Assembly (NCBI GenBank): GCA_026388495.1 | Contig: JAPLJQ010000033.1 | Location: 1 to 10,971, forward strand | Direction of reading: 5' to 3' | Source of the DNA: Deltaproteobacteria bacterium | GTDB lineage: Bacteria; Desulfobacterota; Syntrophia; Syntrophales; UBA2185 | Length of the DNA stretch: 10,971 nucleotides | Shown: positions 1 through 7,598 of the stretch, piece after piece | Layout: the number at the start of each line of letters is the position of its first letter | Position numbering within the stretch: the stretch's first letter is position 1 | Position numbers and translations under genes: made by a program | The notes under the pieces: model-generated | Told to the model about the DNA's origin: nothing | Database searches by the model: none | What the model saw: the letters and a program-made list of their open reading frames with translations, nothing else

Positions 1-1
1 C

Positions 2-676
2 AAGTTGATTGACCGTTCTAAAGCAGAAATCGACGATCTGATAGGAATGAAGGTTGGAGATTTGAAGATTGGCACCAGTGTCACCATTGGCAGTTATCTC
101 TTACCCGAGGTCCTGAATAGATTCCAAAGTTTTCATCCTGGCATCAGGGTAACTCTGGATATTGATCTGAACTGGCAGATTGTAAAGCAGGTTTTGGATA
201 ATTCCGTGGATATCGGCTTGCTTGGCGCCCCTGTTGATGATGAGAGGCTGGTTGTGAAGCCTTTCTTTAAAGATGAATTGGTGGTTATCGTACCCGCCGA
301 TAAATCTTGGGCCACCCGGGACTATATCCGACCTCTCGATCTTCTCAACGAGAGATTCATCCTTTCCCGAAGAGGTTCCGGAACAAGAGCAATAATTGAA
401 GAGCGCCTGAATCAGGAAGGTGTCATTTTAATAAACACGATTGAGTTCGGTAATACGGAAGCTGTCAAGAGGGCCGTAGAGGTGGGACTGGGCATATCAA
501 TAATATCTAAATCAGCAATATTAAATGAAGAAAAACTGGGATTGATCAGATCGATTTCTTTATCAGAAGTTAATCTCGAGCGAAATTTTTATTTTACTTA
601 TCAAAAGGATAAATACCTGACCAATCTGGTCCGGACATTTCTACAATTTATCGTCAATAAATATAAATCTGATTAA
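2..676 (+). CDS. LysR-type transcriptional regulator, C-terminal part (5' truncated by window edge)
   Basis: The frame is open from the first bases of the window and ends at TAA 674-676, giving about 224 residues. The visible protein is the periplasmic-binding-like effector domain of a LysR-type regulator. It opens with GDLKIGTSVTIGSYLLPEVL, the usual first strand and helix of that domain. It continues through a DIGLLGAP strand, an ELVVIVPADKSWA stretch, the hinge-side SRRGSGTRAIIEERL, and ends with EAVKRAVEVGLGISIISKSA, all in the family order. The N-terminal winged helix-turn-helix of roughly 60 residues and the linker helix must lie upstream of the window, so the TTG at 5 is not a real start. 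LysR proteins bind DNA as tetramers and respond to a small metabolite, but the target and ligand cannot be read here. The gene points toward the aro operon yet is separated from it by about 570 bases, so no regulatory link is implied. Base composition is more AT-rich than in the operon. Confidence 0.9.
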   Translation, partial: KLIDRSKAEIDDLIGMKVGDLKIGTSVTIGSYLLPEVLNRFQSFHPGIRVTLDIDLNWQIVKQVLDNSVDIGLLGAPVDDERLVVKPFFKDELVVIVPADKSWATRDYIRPLDLLNERFILSRRGSGTRAIIEERLNQEGVILINTIEFGNTEAVKRAVEVGLGISIISKSAILNEEKLGLIRSISLSEVNLERNFYFTYQKDKYLTNLVRTFLQFIVNKYKSD

Positions 677-1246
677 CAGAAGCCATCCGCAAAACCACGA
701 TGGACCTCACTGATGCTCTCTCCCCAAAAACTGGACAAGACAAAAAGGTTCATCTGATCCGTCCTATACCAGAAATAGAAATCGATATGTTGTGGATATT
801 GAGGAAGTTTATAAAGCGGACTTCAAATCGGCAATCTGCACCTCAATTCCAGACTGAAAGTTGAGCATAAGTAGGTGGCGTCAAGGTCTGGTGCGTGTCA
901 TATTTTCAAGAACCGCTTGGTTATCATTACCTTGAAAAAGATCTTTTCAACCGTAATTCAGACAGACTTTTCCTGCACGTTTCCAAGTTTAGAAGTGTTA
1001 CAAATGAATGTAGGCATCCTATAAGTAGAGTTATAAGTGATCATTACCAAGAGAAAACTTGGATAATTTTCATCACCTTAATGCTATTGATATAGCAGGA
1101 AGAAGCCCACACTCCCGATCTCCTGAAAAATCACCCACCATAGATTCCAGGCTTGAACCCGTTATCATCAAATACTTAGAAAAGTTTAGTAGGTGTTTTT
1201 AGACTTTTGACGAGACCATCAAACTTCGGGCTTTGTGTAACCCCCA
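677..1246. other. AT-rich intergenic region without a convincing gene
   Basis: This stretch lies between the convergent ends of the LysR gene and tyrA. The only open frame of note (895-1095, +, 66 codons) has no visible ribosome binding site, no recognisable domain and an unconvincing composition, so I do not call it. The bases at 721-737 (TCCCCAAAAACTGGAC) resemble the ends of some IS3-family insertion sequences, but no partner repeat or transposase remnant is clear. A weak inverted pair, AAAAGT at 1180-1185 and ACTTTT at 1203-1208, lies downstream of tyrA. It is too short, and lacks a proper U-tract, to be called a terminator. No strong terminator was found for either flanking gene. Confidence 0.5.
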
Positions 1247-2047
1247 TTATGCAGACTTAAAATAATCAGCTCGTTTTTCAATCAGATCCGTCATGCCCTC
1301 ACCATCTTGTTTGTGAATGAAATTTTTCATTTCCGCGATGATTCGCGCGTACATCTCAATGAACGGACCAATGTCCGGGTTCATGGTTATGATCTCGGCA
1401 TACAGTCCGGGATTCCGGCAGAAGACTTTTTCAATGATCTTGAGCTTTGCTTTGAAAGCGGGGGTGGAAAACAGGCTCAGCTCTGAAAGGGTGGCTCCCG
1501 ATTGACTCAGCGCTATCCCCATCGCCACCGTGTTAAAGTGATTGAGGCCTTGAACAATTGCCATCATCCGGTCATGGTGATCCGGCGTCGTTTCCACCAC
1601 ATGGGCACCGTGTTTTGACAGAATCGTCCTGAGCCAGGAAATCCATCGATCTCCTCTTGCCGGACAAAGGACGACATGCTGTCCTTCCATTGAACCGGTT
1701 TGGGGTCCGAACAGGGGATGGCAGCCGATTACGTCTGAAACCGATGAGGTCAGCATGGCGCTGACCGGGTCGCGTTTCAGAGAGGTCAGGTCCATGAGAA
1801 GGGCGTCTTTGCGCATATGGGGACCGATCTCCTCGATCACCGCCGTAGTAGCCCCCATGGGAACACTTACGACCACGACATCACACCGCTCTGCCATGTC
1901 CTTTACATTCATTCCTGTCTTTCTCCCGGAAACATGAACGCCATATCCCTCTTTTTCAAAGAATCGGGCAAACCATTCTCCCATTCCCCGCGTCCCTCCG
2001 ATGATGCCTATATGGTGACAGCGCCCATTTTTCTGTCTTTCTACCAT
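1247..2047 (-). CDS. tyrA: prephenate dehydrogenase (TyrA, dehydrogenase-only form)
   Basis: The 266-residue protein catalyses NAD(P)-dependent oxidative decarboxylation of prephenate to 4-hydroxyphenylpyruvate, the committed step to tyrosine. Residues 13-23 form the Rossmann dinucleotide loop (IGIIGGTRGMG). DVVVVSVPM at about 56-64 is the following strand. HPLFGP at 110-115 carries the probable catalytic His110, matching the HPMFGP motif of E. coli TyrA. QGLNHF at 166-171 supplies the second conserved His of the substrate pocket. It lacks the fused chorismate mutase of the enteric TyrA, so prephenate must come from PheA. Arogenate use cannot be excluded. The ATG is preceded by a strong GAAGGAGG (2061-2054) with a 6-base spacer. 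Odd point: the first ten or so residues (MVERQKNGRC) precede the usual start of the Rossmann strand and are encoded by one arm of a 17-bp inverted repeat. Last gene of the aro operon. Confidence 0.93.
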   Translation of the reverse strand: MVERQKNGRCHHIGIIGGTRGMGEWFARFFEKEGYGVHVSGRKTGMNVKDMAERCDVVVVSVPMGATTAVIEEIGPHMRKDALLMDLTSLKRDPVSAMLTSSVSDVIGCHPLFGPQTGSMEGQHVVLCPARGDRWISWLRTILSKHGAHVVETTPDHHDRMMAIVQGLNHFNTVAMGIALSQSGATLSELSLFSTPAFKAKLKIIEKVFCRNPGLYAEIITMNPDIGPFIEMYARIIAEMKNFIHKQDGEGMTDLIEKRADYFKSA

Positions 2048-2090
2048 GATCAGCCTCCTTCAGTTACTTTCATGAAAAATGGGCGCTGTC
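2017..2090. repeat. perfect 17-bp inverted repeat spanning the aroC stop and tyrA start
   Basis: Arm 2017-2033 (GACAGCGCCCATTTTTC) is the exact reverse complement of arm 2074-2090 (GAAAAATGGGCGCTGTC), with 40 bases between them. In the minus-strand mRNA, the first arm is the last codons of aroC and the second arm is codons 5-11 of tyrA. The loop contains the aroC stop codon, the tyrA Shine-Dalgarno sequence and the tyrA ATG. There is no U-tract after the second arm, so it is not an intrinsic terminator. It may couple tyrA translation to aroC, or be the remnant of a REP-like or miniature mobile palindrome. The repeat is seen directly in the sequence; its role is inferred. Confidence 0.9.
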
Positions 2091-3176
2091 CCTATTTATT
2101 GCCCTATTTATTGCCATCTGTCTCAATAAATGATCTGCCAAGGTCATACTGACCATGGCCTCACAAACGGGAATGACCCTGGGGATAACCGACACATCGT
2201 GTCTTCCCCTGATCGATATTTGCGCCGGTTCTCCCCTTGTATTGACGGTCCGCTGCGGTATTGCTATTGAAGAAATGGGTTTGCAGGCAACCCGCAGGAT
2301 AATCTCGTCTCCATTGGTAATTCCGGCGAGGATTCCCCCCGCATGATTGGAAAGAAAACCATCCGGCGTTATGGGATCATTGGCCTGCGACCCCGTCATT
2401 TCCGCAACACTCAAACCGGCGCCGATTTCCACGCCTTTGACCGTACCGATACTCATGAGAGCCTTGGCAAGATCCGCGTCGATCTTGTCGAACACAGGCT
2501 CTCCCAGGCCGGCAGGGCATCCCCGGACAATGATTTCGACAACACCTCCGAGGGAATCGCCGCGACGTCTGGCGTCATCCAGCCTTTTTTCCATTTCTAT
2601 TGCCGCATCGGCATCCGGACACATTAAACGACATTTTGCCATATCCTTACGGGATATCTTTCCGGATGCATAGCGGTCCTGGTCAGCGATGACGCCTCCC
2701 AGGGCTTTCGTATAGGCGACGACATCCATCCCGGCACGGGAGATGATCTTTCCTGCAATCGCTCCCGCTGCGACGCGTGCCGCCGTCTCTCTGCCTGAAG
2801 CGCGTCCTCCCCCCCGGTGATCCCTTATTCCGTATTTCCTGAAATAGGTATAATCGCCATGTCCCGGTCTGAATACGTCACGGAGTTCTTCGTAGGCTCC
2901 GCTTTCCGCATCCGTATTGTAAATGATTAGAGAAATGGGGGTGCCCGTCGTTTTTCCCCGAAACGTTCCTGAGAGGATTTTTGCGACATCGTCTTCCCGT
3001 CTCGGCGAACTCGATACCAGTTGCCCCGGTTTTCTTCGATCCAGCGCCTCCTGAATATCTTCCTCCGTCAAATCAATACCGGGAGGACACCCTTCCACGG
3101 TGGCGCCGGTTGCCGGGCCGTGAGATTCGCCCCAGGTGGTTACCCTAAAGAGGACCCCGATGGAGTTTCCTGACAT
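2070..3176 (-). CDS. aroC: chorismate synthase
   Basis: AroC converts 5-enolpyruvylshikimate 3-phosphate to chorismate by trans-1,4 elimination of phosphate and needs reduced FMN; it acts in the cytosol as a tetramer. The 368-residue protein shows the family signatures. The N-terminal GESHG is at about 17-21, followed by DRRKPGQ near 46-52 and the GHGDYTYFRKYGIRDHRGGGRASGRET block around 104-130 that binds FMN and phosphate. The catalytic core is complete. The ATG at 3176 has an upstream AGGAAGGG. The body would normally end near DHLLRQ (about residue 353). The last 15 residues (MAINRAINRDSAHFS) are a low-complexity extension encoded by a 12-bp tandem repeat and one arm of the inverted repeat, so they are probably not functional in catalysis. 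It starts 19 bases after the aroK stop. Confidence 0.97.
   Translation of the reverse strand: MSGNSIGVLFRVTTWGESHGPATGATVEGCPPGIDLTEEDIQEALDRRKPGQLVSSSPRREDDVAKILSGTFRGKTTGTPISLIIYNTDAESGAYEELRDVFRPGHGDYTYFRKYGIRDHRGGGRASGRETAARVAAGAIAGKIISRAGMDVVAYTKALGGVIADQDRYASGKISRKDMAKCRLMCPDADAAIEMEKRLDDARRRGDSLGGVVEIIVRGCPAGLGEPVFDKIDADLAKALMSIGTVKGVEIGAGLSVAEMTGSQANDPITPDGFLSNHAGGILAGITNGDEIILRVACKPISSIAIPQRTVNTRGEPAQISIRGRHDVSVIPRVIPVCEAMVSMTLADHLLRQMAINRAINRDSAHFS
2091..2114. repeat. 12-bp tandem duplication at the end of aroC
   Basis: CCTATTTATTGC occurs twice in direct succession (2091-2102 and 2103-2114), directly next to the 17-bp inverted repeat. Because 12 is a multiple of three, it adds a repeated Ala-Ile-Asn-Arg tetrapeptide in frame to the C-terminus of chorismate synthase. 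This looks like slippage or duplication at the edge of an inserted element. Confidence 0.9.
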
Positions 3177-3195
3177 TTTTATCCCTTCCTGCTAT

Positions 3196-3711
3196 CTATT
3201 TTATTAAAAACCGACAGATTTCATCGACGGTTTCGTCTATCCCCCTGACGGTTGTATCGACTGAAAAATCGGCAAGCCGCCTGTAAACAGGTTCCCGTTC
3301 TTCAAGGATGTGAATCGTTTCCTGAAGGAGATCACCGCTGACAAGGGATGGTCTTTGTGTACAACTGCGCGAATCGTTTTCAATCCTTCCAACAATCGTC
3401 CCTGCATCGGCAAAAAGCCATATCAATATTCCGTTCTTTTTCAGGATGTCGGCGTTTTCCGCATCCATGACGGCGCCACCGCCCGTGGCAATAACGTCTC
3501 TTTCCTGAAACGCCGCCTCCCGGATAGCATCTTTTTCCCTCTTGCGGAAATACTCCCAGCCTTTCTCCCTCACCATCTCCTTGATGGATCGCCCCGCCGC
3601 GGTTTCAACAATCTCATCCGTGTCATAAAAGGACACGTGAAGCTTCTCAGCAAGCCTTTTCCCGACTGACGTTTTTCCCGTCCCGCGATATCCGATCAAA
3701 ACAACGTTCAT
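3196..3711 (-). CDS. aroK: shikimate kinase
   Basis: This enzyme phosphorylates shikimate at the 3-hydroxyl using ATP. The 171-residue length is normal for the family. The P-loop GYRGTGKTSVG spans residues 7-17, and YDTD at 29-32 gives Asp32 for shikimate and Mg binding. FRKRE near 55-59 supplies a shikimate-binding Arg. GGGAV at 77-81 is the second glycine motif. Arg120-Pro121 lies in the lid, and an EREPVYRRLAD segment near 138-147 holds the adenine-side Arg. The ATG overlaps the aroA stop as ATGA, which supports translational coupling. Either symbol, aroK or aroL, would fit; aroK is the neutral choice. Confidence 0.96.
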   Translation of the reverse strand: MNVVLIGYRGTGKTSVGKRLAEKLHVSFYDTDEIVETAAGRSIKEMVREKGWEYFRKREKDAIREAAFQERDVIATGGGAVMDAENADILKKNGILIWLFADAGTIVGRIENDSRSCTQRPSLVSGDLLQETIHILEEREPVYRRLADFSVDTTVRGIDETVDEICRFLIK

Positions 3712-4973
3712 AGTTTTTTCAGTTCGTCCCAGAATCCGGGAAAGGATTTCTCGACACAGGACCTGTTTCTGATCCTCATCCCCGGAACGACAAGGCCTGC
3801 CACAGCAAAGCTCATGGCGATCCGGTGATCGTTGTATGTTTCGATCTCGGCACGATGAGGCGTTCCCCCTTCAATGATCAGCCCGTCATCCGTTTCTTCC
3901 GCAGTCACACCGATCCTGTTCAATTCATTTACCAGAGACGCGATCCGGTCGCTTTCCTTGACTCTCAGGTGAGAAACATGGGTGATCACCGTTCGCCCGG
4001 GCCTGAATGCGGAAAGAACGGCCAGCGTGGGCGCCATATCCGGCATGCGTCCCATATCAAGCGTCCAATCTCCTCCGAGTAACGGTCTTCCGACCACCTC
4101 AACCCACGAATCACCCCACACCACGGAACAGCCCGACGCTTTCATGATATCAAGAAAGTCAATATCCCCCTGCAGGCTTTCGGGTGTCATGTTCTCAACC
4201 CGGACTCTTCCCCGGCACAGGGCGGCGGCAAGGAAAAAATAGGAAGCGCTGGAAGCGTCTCCCTCTATGAGATACGTTTTACCCGAATAGCGCTGAGAGC
4301 ATTTCACCCGGAAGTGGTTCTGCCCGTCCCGGACAACCGTCACACCGAAATGATCCATGACCTTCAGGGTCATATCGATATAAGGCTCGGAAACAGTCCT
4401 GCCCTTCAGCCAAATTTCCACATCTTCCCCGGCAAACGGAGCGCCGATGAGAAGGGAAGAAACAAATTGGCTGCTTTCCAGATCCGTCAGGGTGACCTCT
4501 CCTCCGGAAATACCGTCCGCTTCAATTATGATCGGCGGATATCCTTTGCCATCCGTGCTCCCGCCGGTTACGCCGAGTGTCTTCAGGGCATCAAGGAGCG
4601 GTCCGACCGGTCTTTCCCGCAGACGGCTGTCGCCGTCAAGGACAAACACACCCTTCCCGAGACAAACCAGGGTCGTGAGGAAACGAAGCGCTGTCCCGTT
4701 ATTTCCCAGGAAGATTGTCCCACCGGGATTCCGGATTCGCCCCCCTGTTCCCGTTACAGTCATCTCCTCGGCGGACACGGAGATATCCGCACCTAACGCA
4801 CGCAATCCTTCCATCAGAAAGCGAGTGTCTTCCGATACAAGCCCACGACGGAGAACGGACCTGCCCCGTGCCAGTGATGCAATCACCAGGGCCCTCTGGG
4901 TCAGGCTCTTTGAGCCCGGCACTTTCACCACCGCATCTACATGACCGACTGATTTAATCTCTTCCATATCCAT
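3708..4973 (-). CDS. aroA: 3-phosphoshikimate 1-carboxyvinyltransferase (EPSP synthase)
   Basis: AroA joins PEP to shikimate 3-phosphate to make EPSP. The 421-residue protein has PGSKSLTQR at 19-27 (Lys22, Ser23 and Arg27 bind substrates), LGNNGTALRF at 89-98 (the PEP/glyphosate loop), SSQF at 167-170, PDMAPTLA with the probable catalytic Asp312, the HLRVKESDR signature at 335-343, and NDHRIAMS at 381-388. It is full length and intact. The residue matching E. coli Pro101 is Phe98 and the one matching Ala95 is Asn92; replacements at Pro101 are known to reduce glyphosate binding. The start overlaps the aroDE stop by 20 bases. ATG at 4973 and ATG at 4967 are both possible, as the only upstream GGAG lies about 13 bases from the first. 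Confidence 0.97.
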   Translation of the reverse strand: MDMEEIKSVGHVDAVVKVPGSKSLTQRALVIASLARGRSVLRRGLVSEDTRFLMEGLRALGADISVSAEEMTVTGTGGRIRNPGGTIFLGNNGTALRFLTTLVCLGKGVFVLDGDSRLRERPVGPLLDALKTLGVTGGSTDGKGYPPIIIEADGISGGEVTLTDLESSQFVSSLLIGAPFAGEDVEIWLKGRTVSEPYIDMTLKVMDHFGVTVVRDGQNHFRVKCSQRYSGKTYLIEGDASSASYFFLAAALCRGRVRVENMTPESLQGDIDFLDIMKASGCSVVWGDSWVEVVGRPLLGGDWTLDMGRMPDMAPTLAVLSAFRPGRTVITHVSHLRVKESDRIASLVNELNRIGVTAEETDDGLIIEGGTPHRAEIETYNDHRIAMSFAVAGLVVPGMRIRNRSCVEKSFPGFWDELKKL

Positions 4974-6519
4974 ACGACTTCAAGTTCTCCATGACAATCT
5001 GCTTCATGTACGCCCTCGGCGGCTCCCGGCCCGTCCAGAGTTTTATTTGTTCCGCTCCCTGGTGGACAAACATACCAAGACCGGACACTGTCACACAACC
5101 CGATATTTGCGCGTCTCTCAACAGTTTCGTTTGAAGGGGGTGGTAGATGACGTCCACAACCCAGCGAAAATTGCCCAGAATGGCGCTCTCAACAGGCGAT
5201 TTATCAGTATCCGGCATCATTCCCACGGATGTTGTGTTGATGAGACAATCCGCAGAGATCTTACCGACTTCACTCAGGGGGTAGAAAGAGCATCCCCACT
5301 CCTGTGCCAGTTGTTCCCCCCTTTGCGCATTCCTGTTGAGAACAATGGGAATGCCTCCTTTTTTCAGGATACCGAATATGGCGGCTCTCGCCGTACCACC
5401 CGCGCCCAGAATGACAAAAGCCTTACCCTTGATGTCGAGAACGTCGTCCAGAGATTGAACAAGCCCCGTCCAGTCCGTGTTGTAACCCTTCAATTTACCG
5501 TTGGTGTTCACAATGGTATTCACGGCTCCGATCTTCAAAGCATCACCGTCAACGTCATCCAGATATGCCATAACCGCAACCTTAAACGGAAGGGTAACAC
5601 TGACCCCCCGTATGTCCATTCCTCTTATACCATTTACGGCAGACTCCAGATCTTTAATGCAATATGCAGCATACTGTCCGTCAATATGCATCTCCGCCAA
5701 TGCAGCATTGTGCATCAGTGGAGACAGGCTCTGATGAACGGGATTACCGAAAAGGGCAAATACCGTTGAGGAAGGTGAGACGGGGAGCCCTTTTCCTTCT
5801 TCCCCCGCCGCCTCTGAACCAAAGATTTTCATGACTCGCTTCATCTCTTTTACGGTAAGCTGCCCCGGCGCCGATTCAGCGCCCCTTTCAAGAGACGCAA
5901 AACTTAACATGGAACCCAGGAAAGGCGCTGCGATTCTGCTTATCTTCCCCTTCTCACCCATACAAAAGGCAATCATGTCCTGATTTTTTCTCCGGGCATA
6001 AGGGAGGAGGCCTAAAATTCTGAGATTATCCTCCGGGGCGTTGGCATAGGTGACAATCTTTACAATATCGGCGTCGGCCTGAACACACGCACGGAAGATC
6101 TCTCTCAACGTCTTTATGGACGGGGTTTTACTGAAATCGTGATGGGAGACGATCAACCTGGTCCGCATGCCATTTGCCCTGATGGGCGACAGAAGGCTCA
6201 TTCGGAGGTGTTCCGTCACATCCAGTTCAATGTCTACAAAGTCGGCGCCAAAGGCAACCGCTTCCGTAAGCAAGGCGACCCGCTGTCTCTCCACCGGGGT
6301 CACTCGATCCACTCCTTCATCATAGAATTCTTTCCTTCTGTTAGTAACCAGAATCCTGACCGGGTCGGGATACAACCGACATCGTTCCATCAGAGTATTG
6401 AGGTCTCCGTCGCAAATAATATCCATCCTCAATTCGATGATGTCCGCATTGGGCAGACTTCTGTCCAGATCACGCAGCGCCCCGGCCTGCGTGCCCGCCG
6501 TTATGGGTATGCAGATCAC
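4954..6519 (-). CDS. aroDE: bifunctional 3-dehydroquinate dehydratase (type I) / shikimate dehydrogenase
   Basis: This 521-residue fusion carries two consecutive pathway steps: dehydroquinate to dehydroshikimate, then NADPH-dependent reduction to shikimate. The type I dehydratase covers about residues 1-233. It has ELRMD at 29-33, SHHDF at 125-129 with general base His127, Schiff-base Lys154 in DADIVK, Arg195, and SAPGQL at 216-221. A short Gly/Ser/Pro linker at about 234-252 leads to the shikimate dehydrogenase. That domain has GNPVHQSLSPLMHN at 258-271, catalytic Lys313 in TLPFK, GAVNT at 331-335 with Asn334, YNTD with Asp349, the nucleotide loop GAGGTAR at 372-378, INTTSVG at 427-433, and Gln487 near the C-terminus. 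The same order occurs in plants and several bacterial groups. The start is GTG in a GTGA overlap with the pheA stop, with GAGGTG five bases upstream. Confidence 0.96.
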   Translation of the reverse strand: MICIPITAGTQAGALRDLDRSLPNADIIELRMDIICDGDLNTLMERCRLYPDPVRILVTNRRKEFYDEGVDRVTPVERQRVALLTEAVAFGADFVDIELDVTEHLRMSLLSPIRANGMRTRLIVSHHDFSKTPSIKTLREIFRACVQADADIVKIVTYANAPEDNLRILGLLPYARRKNQDMIAFCMGEKGKISRIAAPFLGSMLSFASLERGAESAPGQLTVKEMKRVMKIFGSEAAGEEGKGLPVSPSSTVFALFGNPVHQSLSPLMHNAALAEMHIDGQYAAYCIKDLESAVNGIRGMDIRGVSVTLPFKVAVMAYLDDVDGDALKIGAVNTIVNTNGKLKGYNTDWTGLVQSLDDVLDIKGKAFVILGAGGTARAAIFGILKKGGIPIVLNRNAQRGEQLAQEWGCSFYPLSEVGKISADCLINTTSVGMMPDTDKSPVESAILGNFRWVVDVIYHPLQTKLLRDAQISGCVTVSGLGMFVHQGAEQIKLWTGREPPRAYMKQIVMENLKSYGYGRD

Positions 6520-7598
6520 AGCGACACCTCGCCCCTTGGATACGAACCAAGAATTTTAAGAAAGGTCGTTTCCTTTGTTAGATCCTCCATGCATTCCCTT
6601 ATGTCTTCCTCTCCGATGTGTCCGGCAAAATCCACAAAGAACAGATACTCCCACAATCTTTCTTTCACGGGATAGGATTCGATTTTCATCAGATTGATTT
6701 TCCGTTCGGCAAACGGTTTCAGGGCGTGATACAGGGCGCCCGGGTTATGGGGGGTCCCGAAAAGGATCGACGTCTTATCCCGGACCGTCATCCCGCTATG
6801 ACCCTTTCCGATCACCAGAAACCGTGTCGTGTTTGAAGGATGATCTTCAATGCCCTCTGCAAGAATATTCAAGTTATAGGTCGTCGCCGCAAGACGGCTC
6901 CCGATGGCGGCAGTGCCGCCGCCCGTCTGAACCAACCTGGCCGCCGCCGCCGTGCTCTCCACCTCAATCAGGGAGCCACGGGGCAGATGACGGCGCAACC
7001 ATCCCTGGCATTGTGCAAGGGCCTGGGGATGGGAATAGATCCGCGTGATATCATCCATCCGATCACTGCATGAAAGCAGGCAATGGCTGATTCGGAGATA
7101 AATCTCAGCACAGATTTTCAAAGGGGTCAAAATCAGCCGGTCCAGAGTCAAATTGACCGATCCTTCAAGGGAGTTCTCCACAGGGACGACACCCCATTGG
7201 ACCTTATCCTTTTCCACCGCTTCGAATACATTAAAAACGGAATCCATGGGAATAAGGCTGGTACTTTTCCCGAAGTGGGATTGGGCGGCAAGATGGCAGA
7301 ATGACGCCTCCGGCCCGAGACAGGCCACTGTGAACGGTTTTTGAAGGGCGCGGGAAGTGGAAATGATCTCCCTGAAGATCGCCTTCAGAAACGCCTCCCC
7401 TAATGGTCCATCGTTGATCTCGCAGAGGTATTCAAAAATTTTCGCTTCCTGGGCGGCATCGTACACGTCCATGCCCTGGCTTTCCTTTATTTTACCGACT
7501 TTTATGGACAGCGCCGCTCGTTGATTGAGGAGTTTGACAATCTCACGGTCCTTTTTCTTCAATTCAATCCGGAGCTGATCGAGTGATTTTGTTGTCAT
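6516..7598 (-). CDS. pheA: chorismate mutase / prephenate dehydratase (P-protein)
   Basis: The protein rearranges chorismate to prephenate and then dehydrates and decarboxylates it to phenylpyruvate. Its 360 residues hold an AroQ chorismate mutase at about 5-88 (Arg10, Arg27 and Lys36 visible), a prephenate dehydratase at about 90-268 (GPEASF at 95-100, VVPVENSLEGSV at 137-148, the TTRF catalytic motif at 257-260), and an ACT regulatory domain at about 274-350. Two positions are unusual. The mutase motif normally reading REA is QEA at 50-52. The phenylalanine-binding ESRP motif of the ACT domain is ESYP at 307-310. The GALV-type motif is GALY. This is the only mutase in the operon, so it feeds TyrA as well. 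ATG overlaps the aroB stop as ATGA, with GGAGGAG seven bases upstream. Confidence 0.96.
   Translation of the reverse strand: MTTKSLDQLRIELKKKDREIVKLLNQRAALSIKVGKIKESQGMDVYDAAQEAKIFEYLCEINDGPLGEAFLKAIFREIISTSRALQKPFTVACLGPEASFCHLAAQSHFGKSTSLIPMDSVFNVFEAVEKDKVQWGVVPVENSLEGSVNLTLDRLILTPLKICAEIYLRISHCLLSCSDRMDDITRIYSHPQALAQCQGWLRRHLPRGSLIEVESTAAAARLVQTGGGTAAIGSRLAATTYNLNILAEGIEDHPSNTTRFLVIGKGHSGMTVRDKTSILFGTPHNPGALYHALKPFAERKINLMKIESYPVKERLWEYLFFVDFAGHIGEEDIRECMEDLTKETTFLKILGSYPRGEVSL

Noticed and set aside
895..1095. 66-codon open frame on the plus strand in the gap after the LysR gene
   Set aside because: No ribosome binding site, no recognisable motif and a composition like random AT-rich DNA.
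1180..1208. Terminator hairpin downstream of tyrA
   Set aside because: Only six A/T-rich pairs with a long loop and no clear U-tract.
2017..2090. Intrinsic terminator at the aroC-tyrA junction
   Set aside because: The stem is strong, but the loop is 40 bases long and no U-tract follows the second arm in the transcribed direction.
5047..5769. 240-codon plus-strand open frame
   Set aside because: Antisense to the shikimate dehydrogenase part of AroDE, whose motifs are complete. No independent domain or start signal.
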